Assembly: GCA_018269005.1 (NCBI GenBank)
Contig: JAFDVK010000023.1
Span: 1-64,000 of the forward strand
Source of the DNA: Acidobacteriota bacterium
GTDB taxonomy: Bacteria; Acidobacteriota; Blastocatellia; Pyrinomonadales; Pyrinomonadaceae
DNA length: 64,000 nt
Reading direction: 5' to 3'
Shown here: positions 35,281 to 44,635 of the stretch, piece by piece
Layout: every line of letters begins with the position of its first letter
Numbering within the stretch: position 1 is the stretch's first letter
Notes under the pieces: model-generated
What the model was told of the DNA's origin: nothing
The model's database searches: none
The model's input: only the letters and a program-made list of their open reading frames with translations
Made by a program: the position numbers and the translations under genes

Positions 35281-36356
35281 TGCCTCGGCAGCAGGCTGTT
35301 GTATATTTCGGTCAGCCGTCCTCCTAGATAGTTCAACGAATGGTTCTCTGCAACATACTTTTGTCCATTTGTCCCGAGCGTTTGTCTGAGCTGTTGGCTG
35401 GCGATCAAATGCTTCACGGCGCCAACAAGTCCATCAAAATCCATAGGGTCAACCAGAATACCCATCTGATCAGATAAGACCTCCGAGACGCCGCCAACGT
35501 CCGTTGCAACAACTGGGACGGCGTTACTCAATGCCTCCAAGATAACGTTCGGAGTTCCTTCGTGCTTTGATGTGAGTACCAGGATATCTAGCGAAGAATA
35601 TACGGCAGACATATCTGAACATTCACCGGAAAAGCAGAGAGTTTCGGCCGAGAGGCCATACTCAGCGGCAAGTGTTTCGAGTTCCGGCCTTAATGGGCCG
35701 TCACCGACGATCTGGAACTTCAACCGCTGCTCTCTCACTGTTTTTTTTAGTTCGTACGCAAGTTTCACAAAAAGCTCCGGTCGCTTTTCCTTTCCGAGAC
35801 GGCCGACAAAGGCGATGTTGGTCGTGCCGCTTGAATTGTCATTTGGATGTTCGAGCGCATTTCCAAACGCCACGACATTTCTTACGAGGTCGATCTTCTG
35901 CTTTTTGATCCCGAAAGCTATTGATCTCTTGATGGCGCGCTCCGAGTTCGCGATCAAGTGTTTAGGCAGGGTGAGCTGGTACCTCCCATATATTCCATTT
36001 GCTGCAAGCTCGTAGTCCAGATCGCTTCGAATCGCACCAATACTCTCAGTGCCGATGATCCTGCCGGAGACCGCCGCGTAGATATTGGTGTAGAAATGAG
36101 AACTCTGAACAATATCAGTTGATTCGCGACGAAGTTCTCTGATTACGCCCCGTAGTGTCGCGATCCTTCCTCTACGAGTGTCGATCGGTCGAACATCGAT
36201 TCCGAGATCCCGAATCTCCTCCTCGAGGGCCTCACCCTTAGTTAGGCAGAGCAAGCGCGGATTGACTCCGTTGCCCATTAGCGAGCGAAGCATGTAAACC
36301 AGCTGGCGTTCTGCTCCACCTCGCCCTAAAGTGCCTGCTAGGAACGTTACTTTCAT
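35277..36356 (-). CDS. Glycosyltransferase family 4 (GT-B)
   Basis: A 359-aa GT4 enzyme. It begins MKVTFLAGTLGRGGAERQLVYML, the classic N-terminal loop. The donor domain has TNIAFVGRLGKEKRPELFV, IVGDGPLRPEL and the EX7E motif in KHEGTPNVILEALSNAVPVVATDVGG. Overlaps the following polymerase gene by 4 nt. Retaining sugar transfer at the cytosolic face is the family role; specificity is unknown. Confidence 0.88.
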   Translation of the reverse strand: MKVTFLAGTLGRGGAERQLVYMLRSLMGNGVNPRLLCLTKGEALEEEIRDLGIDVRPIDTRRGRIATLRGVIRELRRESTDIVQSSHFYTNIYAAVSGRIIGTESIGAIRSDLDYELAANGIYGRYQLTLPKHLIANSERAIKRSIAFGIKKQKIDLVRNVVAFGNALEHPNDNSSGTTNIAFVGRLGKEKRPELFVKLAYELKKTVREQRLKFQIVGDGPLRPELETLAAEYGLSAETLCFSGECSDMSAVYSSLDILVLTSKHEGTPNVILEALSNAVPVVATDVGGVSEVLSDQMGILVDPMDFDGLVGAVKHLIASQQLRQTLGTNGQKYVAENHSLNYLGGRLTEIYNSLLPRQ

Positions 36357-36390
36357 CGCCGCCTTTACACCTGTTTTTCTGCGGCGACCA

Positions 36391-37569
36391 TCAGGTAATA
36401 TTCTCCAATTCGCGCAATGACTTCACGTTCCATGCCGAACTCAGTTTCTTTCCAATTAACTCCTGCCAACTCTCAAGCGTGAAGCCTTTAGCTTTCTCGA
36501 TCGCGTTTGCCGAGAGTGTGCGGTATCTCACATGGTCTGAACAAAGCTCGACGATCGCCCTTGCGAGTGTCGATGGTTCCGCTTTATCAAGGAGGATTCC
36601 ATTGGATTCGCCGATCAATTGTGACAGGACCGAAACCGGTGTGGTTATCACCGGGAGCCCGGTGGCCATAGCTTCGAGTACAACTTTTGGAAATCCCTCG
36701 GAGGCCGAAGTCGGATAACAGAAGATGTGAGCATTCTTCAACAACTTGATCACATTGTCATGAACCACTTTGCCGTGGAACCTAATCCGATCATCAACCT
36801 TGAGACGGACGGCCTGCTTCCGAAAAGGCTCGAGTTTCGATCCTCCGCCGACTACGTCAAGGGTCACATTCGGCAGGGTCCTGAGAACGTTGGGCAAACT
36901 GTCGATCACAACGTCGGTCCCCTTCCGGTCCTCTTGCCGACATACGATGATCAGTTTCACCGTGCCTTTTGCAGGCAATTCGCGAGGGGCATTCGGTTCG
37001 ATCTCTGCCTTACGGAGAGAGGTGGCGAATATCCACTCAACGTGGGGATTTCGTTTGGAAGGGGGTTCATTTGAACCGCCCGTTGCCAGCATTGCATTCC
37101 TCCCGCCGGCAAAATACTCCATCGACCATCGCCAAATCTTCTCAGCGAGGGTCCGCTGGATCATCCAATTTCCGCAATGGCGAACGAAAAGTGGTTTTCG
37201 CAATAGGATCGCAATTGCCATTCCGATCGTTCCAACGTCCCCAGGGATAGGCGAGTGGACAGCATCTGCCTTTCGAACCTCTCGCAGTATCGTTAGGCAA
37301 TTCTTAAAAAGCCAGAATGGAATATTTACCTTGCGGCCAATTCCCGTACCCTTCGGCTCCGAGAGCGGTATCACCTTGATCCGTCTTCCGATCAGCGGAG
37401 AAAGCCCAGTTGTGTCGCCCTCACGCTTGCATGGCACAACGATCTTTGTTTCGTCAAAGAGCTCCGAGATCGCCCCCATTTGCTGGGGAAATCCGCCGTC
37501 CGTGATGTACCCGCTGGGTGAATCGGAGGAAAGCCAGCATACCTTGTGTGAAATGACCACAAGCTTCAT
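36391..37569 (-). CDS. Glycosyltransferase family 4 (GT-B)
   Basis: A 392-aa GT4-like enzyme. N terminus MKLVVISHKVCWLSSDSP; the middle has RHCGNW. The donor domain has VKLIIVCRQEDRKGTDVVIDSL, VVGGGSKLEPF, IRFHGKV and the EX7E segment ASEGFPKVVLEAMATGLPVITT. It lies in the leftward series of transferases 35 nt from its neighbours on both sides. Sugar unknown. Confidence 0.85.
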   Translation of the reverse strand: MKLVVISHKVCWLSSDSPSGYITDGGFPQQMGAISELFDETKIVVPCKREGDTTGLSPLIGRRIKVIPLSEPKGTGIGRKVNIPFWLFKNCLTILREVRKADAVHSPIPGDVGTIGMAIAILLRKPLFVRHCGNWMIQRTLAEKIWRWSMEYFAGGRNAMLATGGSNEPPSKRNPHVEWIFATSLRKAEIEPNAPRELPAKGTVKLIIVCRQEDRKGTDVVIDSLPNVLRTLPNVTLDVVGGGSKLEPFRKQAVRLKVDDRIRFHGKVVHDNVIKLLKNAHIFCYPTSASEGFPKVVLEAMATGLPVITTPVSVLSQLIGESNGILLDKAEPSTLARAIVELCSDHVRYRTLSANAIEKAKGFTLESWQELIGKKLSSAWNVKSLRELENIT

Positions 37570-37604
37570 ACAACCTCAAAAATCGAGCATCACAGCGATC
37601 TGAG

Positions 37605-38597
37605 TTAGAACGCTGATGTTAGGATCTTCCAAACACCTTGTGCCCTGCCGCGCAGGTCGGCGATATCTGATGCGTTCATCCGGCGGAGAGCCGATGACAT
37701 TATCCGGATCGCCTCGAACGCCTGAAACCGCCAGAATCGAAATTTCTGCGAACGACTTAGCGGACCGCTAATGTCTCGAAAGACGTAATAGTAATTGACC
37801 ACCGACTTGAAGCCGATCTTGGTTCTGTCCTCTCGTCCGTTCGGCGAATGCAACTCAATACAATGAGCATCGCCGCACTGAAGCAATCTCCATTTTCGCC
37901 GTGCCCGAAGGGCAAAGTGAGCATCTTCAAGGACACCAAAGTCTCTGAAGAACTCGTCGAACCTTAGTCCGGAGTCAAACACCTCTCGGCGCCAAACCGC
38001 ACATGCAGTCGTCATTATGTCCACCGCTCGGACTCCGGTGAATGGTGGCTGAAGGCCAGCGTTTATCGGATAGCCGCACTCGAAATCATAACGGCCGGGT
38101 TCGAAGAGCGAGAGAAGTCCCAATCGTCGATACCAGCGCCATCGCGGCGACCGTTCAAGTGCGAAATGACAATTTGTCCGAAACCCTACAACACCGCCTA
38201 CATCCGCATTTGAGCTTTCCTTCAAGACGTTGACCATTTGCTCGAAGAATTGCGGCCCCAAGCGAACATCGTCGTCGATCAATGCAATAAGATCCCCGGT
38301 AGCAACTTCAATTCCAATATTGCGTTGTATTGCCGTTCCCCCGCCATGGCGTATGAACTTGATCGCGAAAGGTAGGTCGGTACGCAGTTTAGAGACAACG
38401 CACTCTGTTTCACTTTCAGTGTCAGGAATTCCGTCAACAAGGATGACTTCGCTCGGCAGAACAGTTTGGAGCGAAAGGTTGTGAAGTAGAGCTCTTACCT
38501 CTTCCGGACGTTTCAGAGTCGGCGTAACGACCGACAACTTAGCTATTGGTCGCGTTTTCGTCTGAGACAAATGTGGGCTCTTTGTTGAATCCGCCAT
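37605..38597 (-). CDS. Glycosyltransferase family 2 (GT-A)
   Basis: A 330-aa enzyme opening with LSVVTPTLKRPEEVRALL. It keeps VILVDGIPDTES, the GGGTAIQRNIGIEVATGDLIALIDDDV stretch that carries the metal-binding Asp residues (seen here as parts of one segment), and FRDFGVLEDAHFALRARRK as the acceptor-side acidic loop. No membrane segment is obvious. Resembles rhamnosyl- or galactosyl-type GT2 enzymes of capsule loci. The start is 7 nt past the next gene's stop. Confidence 0.83.
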   Translation of the reverse strand: MADSTKSPHLSQTKTRPIAKLSVVTPTLKRPEEVRALLHNLSLQTVLPSEVILVDGIPDTESETECVVSKLRTDLPFAIKFIRHGGGTAIQRNIGIEVATGDLIALIDDDVRLGPQFFEQMVNVLKESSNADVGGVVGFRTNCHFALERSPRWRWYRRLGLLSLFEPGRYDFECGYPINAGLQPPFTGVRAVDIMTTACAVWRREVFDSGLRFDEFFRDFGVLEDAHFALRARRKWRLLQCGDAHCIELHSPNGREDRTKIGFKSVVNYYYVFRDISGPLSRSQKFRFWRFQAFEAIRIMSSALRRMNASDIADLRGRAQGVWKILTSAF

Positions 38598-38604
38598 ATA
38601 TTCT

Positions 38605-40095
38605 TCAAGCGTTTGACGCTAGATCTTTGGATCCGGCCAGATCGATTAGCTTAGCCGCGATCCGGTCGGCGGCATGCCCGTCGAGGGCTTCGCCGAACAT
38701 TTGATCGATCAACTGGCGTCGTTCCCCTTGGCTCTTTTGTGGCTCTCTCAGCTCATCTCGTAAGAGGATACGCATCTCCTCGATCGAATAAGCGACTTGA
38801 ACGGCCCCACTTTCAACCAAGGGACGATAATGTTCGTAGGAATAGAAAAGTGCGTTTCTCATTTCGCGATCATTTTGTTCAAGAGCATCGAACCCGACAT
38901 TGATGACGGGCTTATCGAACATACAAAGCTCGAGCGAAACCGTCGACGCAATATTGATTCCGACGGAAGCGTGCCGCAGGGCATTAACGAGGGCAAATGA
39001 ATCCTCGGGAGTCGGGGTGAGCCATTCGGCATCCCATCGAACCTTTTGAAATAAAATATCTCGTCGCCGCTTTTTCAGATCGTCGAACCTGCCAGTTCGA
39101 TCCTTGGCGTATACGCGGACCAACAACTGCGGACGGCCCTTTTCCGGATATTCGAGCAGAAGATCGGCGATAGACTCCACAATCTCGGGTTCTAGCGGCA
39201 TATGGTTCGCCATTCCGGTCGAATAGAGAACAACAGGCCGATCAGCGTCGGCACCAACTTCCTCGCAGAACTTCTCACGACTCCAATAGAATTCGGGCCG
39301 GAAATGAAAATCAAATTGAGGCGAGCCAGTGACAAATACGTTCTCGGCTTTTATCCAAGGGTACATTTCGATCAGTTGCTGCCTCAGACTTTCGTTCCAA
39401 ACTAGAAAGTAATCGTAAGGCAATAGAATTCGGCCCTGTGACGTTAGATTGTCCCAACTAAAAATGAAGGTGGCCGTCGGGATCCCGAGCCACTGCGCGG
39501 CTTGAACGGCCGGAGTCGCGATCGCACTATGGATATGAGAACCATTGAAAACGAGCGATGGACGGATCGACCTATAGAAGTCTGCATACTGATCGACCGT
39601 CATAAAGATCCGGCTTGAAAGACGTTCCGACCTTGACAGCACCCTCAGTCCGAGTGGGTTTGCAAAAAGCATTGCCACCACTTTTTTTACCAAACGGACC
39701 GCCTTGTCACGCATGGAACGAGCCTCTAGGTCTCGGATTCGCCAACGCTCCCTTGCGGCAGCTGACCATAGCCACCGGCCGTGGGCCATATCCAGTATTT
39801 CGCGTTGGAAACGTACCGGCCAGCACTCAACGACCGGATCAAGCGAGTACTGCGTTGCATAAGCTTGGCCGGTAGCTTGCGAGATCGCGGTCCCTTGAAC
39901 GACAGTGAGGAGGGACAGATCACAAGATTCAGCGATCTTCTCAAAACATCCGGAGTGGACAAAATTACGTATGACCTCACCACGTGGTACGATTGCGACC
40001 ACATTGCGGCGCGCTTTCTTTGCGGTCGTTTTTCGGTCGGGCAGAGATTCGGAAGAATGGTCCCTTCTTATTACTGCTGCGGGTAAAGCGGTCAC
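38605..40095 (-). CDS. GT-B-fold transferase-like protein, tandem paralogue 1
   Basis: A 496-aa soluble protein of uncertain family. Conserved-looking blocks are SWDNLTSQGRILLPYDYFLVWNE, VFVTGSPQFDFHF, VVLYSTGM and, near the C terminus, ASTVSLELCMFDKPVINVGFD. They recall GT-B enzymes of the CDP-glycerol glycerophosphotransferase/UDP-GlcNAc 2-epimerase superfamily. The neighbour at 40092 carries the same blocks in the same order, so the two are tandem paralogues and overlap by 4 nt. Expected to add a polyol phosphate or sugar to the repeat unit; substrate unknown. Confidence 0.65.
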   Translation of the reverse strand: MTALPAAVIRRDHSSESLPDRKTTAKKARRNVVAIVPRGEVIRNFVHSGCFEKIAESCDLSLLTVVQGTAISQATGQAYATQYSLDPVVECWPVRFQREILDMAHGRWLWSAAARERWRIRDLEARSMRDKAVRLVKKVVAMLFANPLGLRVLSRSERLSSRIFMTVDQYADFYRSIRPSLVFNGSHIHSAIATPAVQAAQWLGIPTATFIFSWDNLTSQGRILLPYDYFLVWNESLRQQLIEMYPWIKAENVFVTGSPQFDFHFRPEFYWSREKFCEEVGADADRPVVLYSTGMANHMPLEPEIVESIADLLLEYPEKGRPQLLVRVYAKDRTGRFDDLKKRRRDILFQKVRWDAEWLTPTPEDSFALVNALRHASVGINIASTVSLELCMFDKPVINVGFDALEQNDREMRNALFYSYEHYRPLVESGAVQVAYSIEEMRILLRDELREPQKSQGERRQLIDQMFGEALDGHAADRIAAKLIDLAGSKDLASNA

Positions 40096-41501
40096 TTTGT
40101 ACCCCCCTTTTTTGTACGGCTGACAAAATCTGCGATTGCTTCGGCCATCCTTTCACCGCAACGGCCGTCAAGACTGCCGCACACATACGCGGCGATCCAT
40201 TTACGGTCAGCCGCGTGCAAGCTGGGATTCGCTAGGTACGTCTTGATCGCATTCTCCAACTCATCAAAATCGTTCACAAGCCAAACCCCGCCAGACTCCG
40301 CGATCGGCTTAAAATGACTCCATTTGTGATTGACGTCATTGATAAGAGCTTGATCGAAGCGGCCGGGCTGGGGATCAAAATCTAGATTGACGACCGGCGT
40401 ATCAAAGATGGCTGCATCGACCGTAACAGTGGATGACAAGTTGACGACGACATCAGCATGGCGAAAGGTATTTACCCAATCGATTATCTGAGCTTCATCC
40501 TGCGTTCGTTTTATGAGATCTTTTCCCGCATTTGGTGTGCGCTGAAGCCGTACGTTCGGACCGAATCCAGAGAAGATCTCCCGCATTTCGGCATTATCGT
40601 GAATCGGATGGGGACGGACGATCAGCTGGGCGTCACCAAAATGTCCGATCTTGACCCGACGGGCTATTTCGATCGCACCGTGATGCTCTTTAAGGAAGTT
40701 TGGTGACCCAAGTGAATATACGATGATCTTACTATCCGGTCGCAGCTGTCGTTCGGCGCAATAGGATTCGCGATCGATCTTGAAGCGGTTCGAATAGAAA
40801 ACGTCAAACTGCGGAGCTCCAACGACATAGGACGGTACGTCTCGTGCGTGCGGATAAAAGTCCAAGAGCTCTGCTTTGTTCTGTTCGTTCCAGACGACAT
40901 AGCCATCGTACTTAAATACCATTCTGTTCTTGGTAGAAACATTGTCCCAAGATGGAATATATGCAAGGGTCGGGATACCGAGTCTTTTTGCCGCCGCGAA
41001 CACACCAGGCTGCTCGAATTGGAATGGGCCGGTGGACACGAGGACGCTCGGCCTCTTGACGCTCAGTCGGGCGGTCGCTTCAGTCGATCGAGGATATGAC
41101 ACGAGAAGCCGTTCCAAGGCATTTTCAAAGATCGTTTCGGAGCCGCTGTATGCCAACAACTTCGCTGGAAGCTTTAGTGCGCGGATCTGACCGGGCAACC
41201 TTTTGTCCCTCACGTGTTTTTGCATACTGACGCGGCTTGGAGCCATCAAACGATAGTCCCAAACGAACTCATTTAGTCTCCGAAGATAGTTGTACGGCCT
41301 TTCGCGAAAGGGCCGGACGACAGGGAAAGCTTCAACCGTCGCCTCAACTCCGGCCCAGTCAGACAATGACGCATGGTCGTCGAGGGACGACGTCCATACA
41401 CACACGTCGCCATGCTTCGCTAAAGCTCTGATCAGCCCAGTGTATTTGAACACGCGGTCGACGAGGAGCGAGGTGGATAGTAAGAGAAAGCTGGGTCTCA
41501 C
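40092..41501 (-). CDS. GT-B-fold transferase-like protein, tandem paralogue 2
   Basis: A 469-aa protein with the same motif order as the product of 38605: LAYIPSWDNVSTKNRMVFKYDG, VVWNEQNKAEL, VVGAPQFDVFYSN, IIVYSLGS and SSTVTVDAAIFDTPVVNLDFD. By eye the pair shares perhaps 25-30% identity. The HPIHDNAEM segment may contribute a substrate-binding histidine. It is the first of the pair in transcription order. Function as for its partner: probable transferase in repeat-unit assembly. Confidence 0.65.
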   Translation of the reverse strand: MRPSFLLLSTSLLVDRVFKYTGLIRALAKHGDVCVWTSSLDDHASLSDWAGVEATVEAFPVVRPFRERPYNYLRRLNEFVWDYRLMAPSRVSMQKHVRDKRLPGQIRALKLPAKLLAYSGSETIFENALERLLVSYPRSTEATARLSVKRPSVLVSTGPFQFEQPGVFAAAKRLGIPTLAYIPSWDNVSTKNRMVFKYDGYVVWNEQNKAELLDFYPHARDVPSYVVGAPQFDVFYSNRFKIDRESYCAERQLRPDSKIIVYSLGSPNFLKEHHGAIEIARRVKIGHFGDAQLIVRPHPIHDNAEMREIFSGFGPNVRLQRTPNAGKDLIKRTQDEAQIIDWVNTFRHADVVVNLSSTVTVDAAIFDTPVVNLDFDPQPGRFDQALINDVNHKWSHFKPIAESGGVWLVNDFDELENAIKTYLANPSLHAADRKWIAAYVCGSLDGRCGERMAEAIADFVSRTKKGGTK

Positions 41502-41530
41502 TTGGTCTTCACGACGCGGCCGTTTGACCG

Positions 41531-42457
41531 TTAGTATCCGAGAGCGGCTTTCTGGGCTCGCTCGAAGTTCGAGAACGTTGCATCGTCAGGGTATCGGATC
41601 AGATTCTTTGATTCGGAAGCTGGCGATGTAAACATGCAAGTGAACATTAGCCGGTCGCCGGTCCTTGCCTCTCCGCCCTTGTGAAAGCCGCGTGTATCGG
41701 CAAGAATTACCGAGCCTTTCTTCCCGGTGCACACGCGCCAGTTCTCTCGCGGATAAGCGTTCGACATTTGCTCGTCAGTTGTTCGTCGCACACCATCCTC
41801 ATCAAAAAACGCTGGTGAGATCGACGAGAAGGAGCCCTTCTTATGTGTTCCTGGTGCGTACGTGAACGGTCCTGCTCCACGATCGACATCACTTAGATAC
41901 ACAAAGATCTTCAGGATAAATCGGTCTTCACGATCGAAATGCCAAAGTTGTGATTCCCGAGCAGCAGACACTGATGCCGATGTGTACCAAACATTGTAGT
42001 ATCGCAGACGAGTTTGCATTCGGAAGTAGCAATCGGCAATGTTAAGGAATGACTTGTTGAGTGCAAGCCGAGAGAAAATACTATTGGGATCAAAGGTTAC
42101 CTCGCTGCCAAACATTTCGAGGTTAAAGGTTTTTCGTCCAACAGAATGGTCGGTATTCGCCGATTCCTTTATATTCAGAATCGCCGGCATCTGATCTTCG
42201 ACCAAGCCGCTTACCTCTTTTTCAACGTCAGAAAAGCTAACTCCCGTATCCAACGATTCAAACGGCACGACGGCCACACCGTTCTTGTCCAGATCTCTAA
42301 GTATCTCTACCTCACTCCCAACGGGCCTTTTTCCGCCAAGCAAAAACCGAATGGTTGGTCGCAGATTTGAACCATACCGCCATCCCAATTCCGTGTTCCT
42401 CGCAGATCTAACCAGCTTTCGCAGCATTGTTCTTAATCTGTCGCGATTCGTTACCAA
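41531..42457 (-). CDS. Phytanoyl-CoA-dioxygenase-family 2OG-Fe(II) oxygenase
   Basis: A 308-aa non-haem iron oxygenase. The iron facial triad is visible: H173-x-D175 in WHFDRED and the distal H259 in DTRGFHKGG, with R269 (TGDRLMF) placed to bind 2-oxoglutarate. GAGPFTYAPGTHKKGS is a typical PhyH loop. It lies between transferases and the ABC export genes, so it may hydroxylate a sugar, an acyl substituent or a lipid carrier component of the polysaccharide. The substrate cannot be inferred further. Confidence 0.8.
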   Translation of the reverse strand: MVTNRDRLRTMLRKLVRSARNTELGWRYGSNLRPTIRFLLGGKRPVGSEVEILRDLDKNGVAVVPFESLDTGVSFSDVEKEVSGLVEDQMPAILNIKESANTDHSVGRKTFNLEMFGSEVTFDPNSIFSRLALNKSFLNIADCYFRMQTRLRYYNVWYTSASVSAARESQLWHFDREDRFILKIFVYLSDVDRGAGPFTYAPGTHKKGSFSSISPAFFDEDGVRRTTDEQMSNAYPRENWRVCTGKKGSVILADTRGFHKGGEARTGDRLMFTCMFTSPASESKNLIRYPDDATFSNFERAQKAALGY

Positions 42458-42477
42458 GAACTCAATATTAGAAACAA

Positions 42478-43743
42478 CTAGACCAGCAGAGCCTTCGCCT
42501 TGGCTTCTTCCGGGTGCATACTCCAGGTCACACTTGGGTTCATAAATGCCTTTCCGCTCGCCTCTGCCTGTCCGGCTACTTCAACAGAGATTCGTTCGGA
42601 GAATGCACGACCGGACCAACCGGTCGCTGGTGCGATTGTCTTAAAGTACATCGTATAGATGCCCGGGCTGATCCAAAGTGTGGGGATCTTTACATGAAGT
42701 CTGAACTCTCCGTCGATTACCGAATGACCGATCTCGGCACTGGACACTCGCTTATGGACCACTGACTGGCCGAAAGCATTTTCAACTATAAAAAAGAGCG
42801 TGGCGTTCGCAATATCTTTTGCGGCGAGGTGCACAGTCACCTCGAATGGTGACGAATTGTCGATCTGATATGAATACTCGTTGTTGATCGAGATGCGGCC
42901 TAAGTCGAGAAGTCCGTTCTTGTCGCTCCTTTCGGACGGTTGTCGATGTTTGTCCCTTTCCAGAAAAGAAGCAACGCAGGTTCCAACGTCCGAGTCTCTT
43001 ACAATTTGGCCCGTTTCAAGCAGCAACCCTCGTTTGCACAACTCAAGGATCGCGCCCATATTGTGGCTGACGAAAAGGATCGTTCTCCCATCCCGCTTGC
43101 CGATCTCTTCCATCTTCCCAAGACACTTCTTTTGAAACTCTGCGTCACCGACGGCCAGCACCTCATCCACGATAAGAATCTCGCTTTCCAAATGCGCAGC
43201 AACTGCAAAAGCGAGACGTACATACATCCCTGATGAAAAACGCTTTACCGGAGTGTCGATATACCGTTCGACGCCGCTGAAATCAATGATCTCATCCAGC
43301 TTTTGATCGATCTCTTTCTTCCGCATTCCAAGGATCGAGCCGTTCAGATAAATGTTCTCTCGACCTGATAATTCAGGGTGAAAGCCCGTTCCTACCTCAA
43401 GCAAACTCGCGACTCGCCCTTTCAGTTTGATAGTTCCCTTGGTCGGGGATGTCACTCGTGAGAGGAGTTTGAGCAGCGTGCTCTTACCCGCACCGTTCTT
43501 GCCGATAATTCCTACAGTTTCACCCTTTTCGATCTCGAAACTTACGTCTTTCAGGCTCCAAACGAAACTGCTGTCTCCCTTTACGGCTCGGTGGTTAGCT
43601 TCCGCTAGTTTCAAGAATGGATCCGGCTTACGCAATACCCTCGTAACGAACCAACGCTCCATATCGAGGCTGATCGTGCCTGTTCCGATCTGTCCCAACT
43701 GATACATTTTGGACAACGCCTCAACACGGATCGCAATACTCAT
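42478..43743 (-). CDS. wzt: Polysaccharide ABC exporter ATPase with C-terminal cargo-binding domain
   Basis: A 421-aa protein. Walker A is GKNGAGKST at 81-89, the signature RFSSGMYVRLAFAVA, and Walker B LIVDEVLAVGD, then FVSHNM. The last ~150 residues form a beta-sandwich domain like that of Wzt proteins, which recognise the finished polysaccharide or its terminal cap. Its start overlaps the Wzm stop (ATGA). It powers export of a lipid-linked glycan across the inner membrane. Confidence 0.9.
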   Translation of the reverse strand: MSIAIRVEALSKMYQLGQIGTGTISLDMERWFVTRVLRKPDPFLKLAEANHRAVKGDSSFVWSLKDVSFEIEKGETVGIIGKNGAGKSTLLKLLSRVTSPTKGTIKLKGRVASLLEVGTGFHPELSGRENIYLNGSILGMRKKEIDQKLDEIIDFSGVERYIDTPVKRFSSGMYVRLAFAVAAHLESEILIVDEVLAVGDAEFQKKCLGKMEEIGKRDGRTILFVSHNMGAILELCKRGLLLETGQIVRDSDVGTCVASFLERDKHRQPSERSDKNGLLDLGRISINNEYSYQIDNSSPFEVTVHLAAKDIANATLFFIVENAFGQSVVHKRVSSAEIGHSVIDGEFRLHVKIPTLWISPGIYTMYFKTIAPATGWSGRAFSERISVEVAGQAEASGKAFMNPSVTWSMHPEEAKAKALLV

Positions 43744-44600
43744 ACGGTGTCCACGAAATTCCTTTCTGTCTTGTTGAATATCAATATTCCGCCGATGAGG
43801 ATCGCCAAAGTGACCGCGCCGCTGTATCCAAGGCTCGTCGCGGTAAGGGTGCCTTGTCCGAGGAATGCAAACCGAAATGCCTCGATAATGCCAGTCATGG
43901 GATTTAGCTGGATCAAATGCTTATAGCGTTCCGGAGCCGCACTGAGCGGATAGATGACTGTCGTCATGTACATCAGCAACTGCACTCCAAATGTCACGAG
44001 GAAGCTAAGATCTCGGTACTTGGTCGTCAAGGCTGTGATCATTAACCCGAGTCCGAGGCCAAGACATGCCATCAGCAGGACAAGGAATGGAAAAAGAACA
44101 ATCGCCCATGTGATTCGAAAAGAGCCTCCCGCAATTGCGTAATATGCCATCATTCCAGTGAACAACAACATCTGAACGCCGAATCGCACCAAGTTGCTTG
44201 TTACGATGCTCAGTGGAAGGATAAGTCGTGGAAAATACACCTTGCCGAAGATCTGCGAATTGTCCTTGAAAACTGTGCTCGTCTTTGTAATACACTCGGC
44301 GAAATAGTTCCATGCGGTTATTCCAGCCATGTAGAACAAAGGCTGCGGCAAACCGTCGGTGCTCAGGCCAGCCAAATTACCAAAGACAAATGTGAAGATG
44401 ATGGTTGTAAAGAGCGGTTGAATAAAGAACCAAAGCGGACCAAAAACCGTTTGCTTATAAAAGCTAACAAAGTCGCGTTTGACGAACATCAGAAGGAGGT
44501 CACGATAACTCCAGACCTCAGAGATCTTTAGGTCAAAGAGTGGGCCGTGACCTTCTATCACCAGGTCCCACGCCTCATTTTCCGAAATGGTCTTCATCAA
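43740..44600 (-). CDS. wzm: Polysaccharide ABC exporter permease
   Basis: A 286-aa ABC-2 type permease with six hydrophobic segments. Motifs include YRDLLLMFVKRDFVSFYKQTVFGPLWFFIQPL near the N terminus (start of the family domain), YFPRLILPLS, and YPLSAAPERYKHLIQLNPMTGIIEAFR in the C-terminal half. It pairs with the Wzt ATPase encoded immediately after it. The two form the export channel for a carrier-linked polysaccharide. Confidence 0.9.
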   Translation of the reverse strand: MMKTISENEAWDLVIEGHGPLFDLKISEVWSYRDLLLMFVKRDFVSFYKQTVFGPLWFFIQPLFTTIIFTFVFGNLAGLSTDGLPQPLFYMAGITAWNYFAECITKTSTVFKDNSQIFGKVYFPRLILPLSIVTSNLVRFGVQMLLFTGMMAYYAIAGGSFRITWAIVLFPFLVLLMACLGLGLGLMITALTTKYRDLSFLVTFGVQLLMYMTTVIYPLSAAPERYKHLIQLNPMTGIIEAFRFAFLGQGTLTATSLGYSGAVTLAILIGGILIFNKTERNFVDTV

Positions 44601-44635
44601 GAATTAACGGTCGCTGTTGCCACTCGAAGCTCAAC

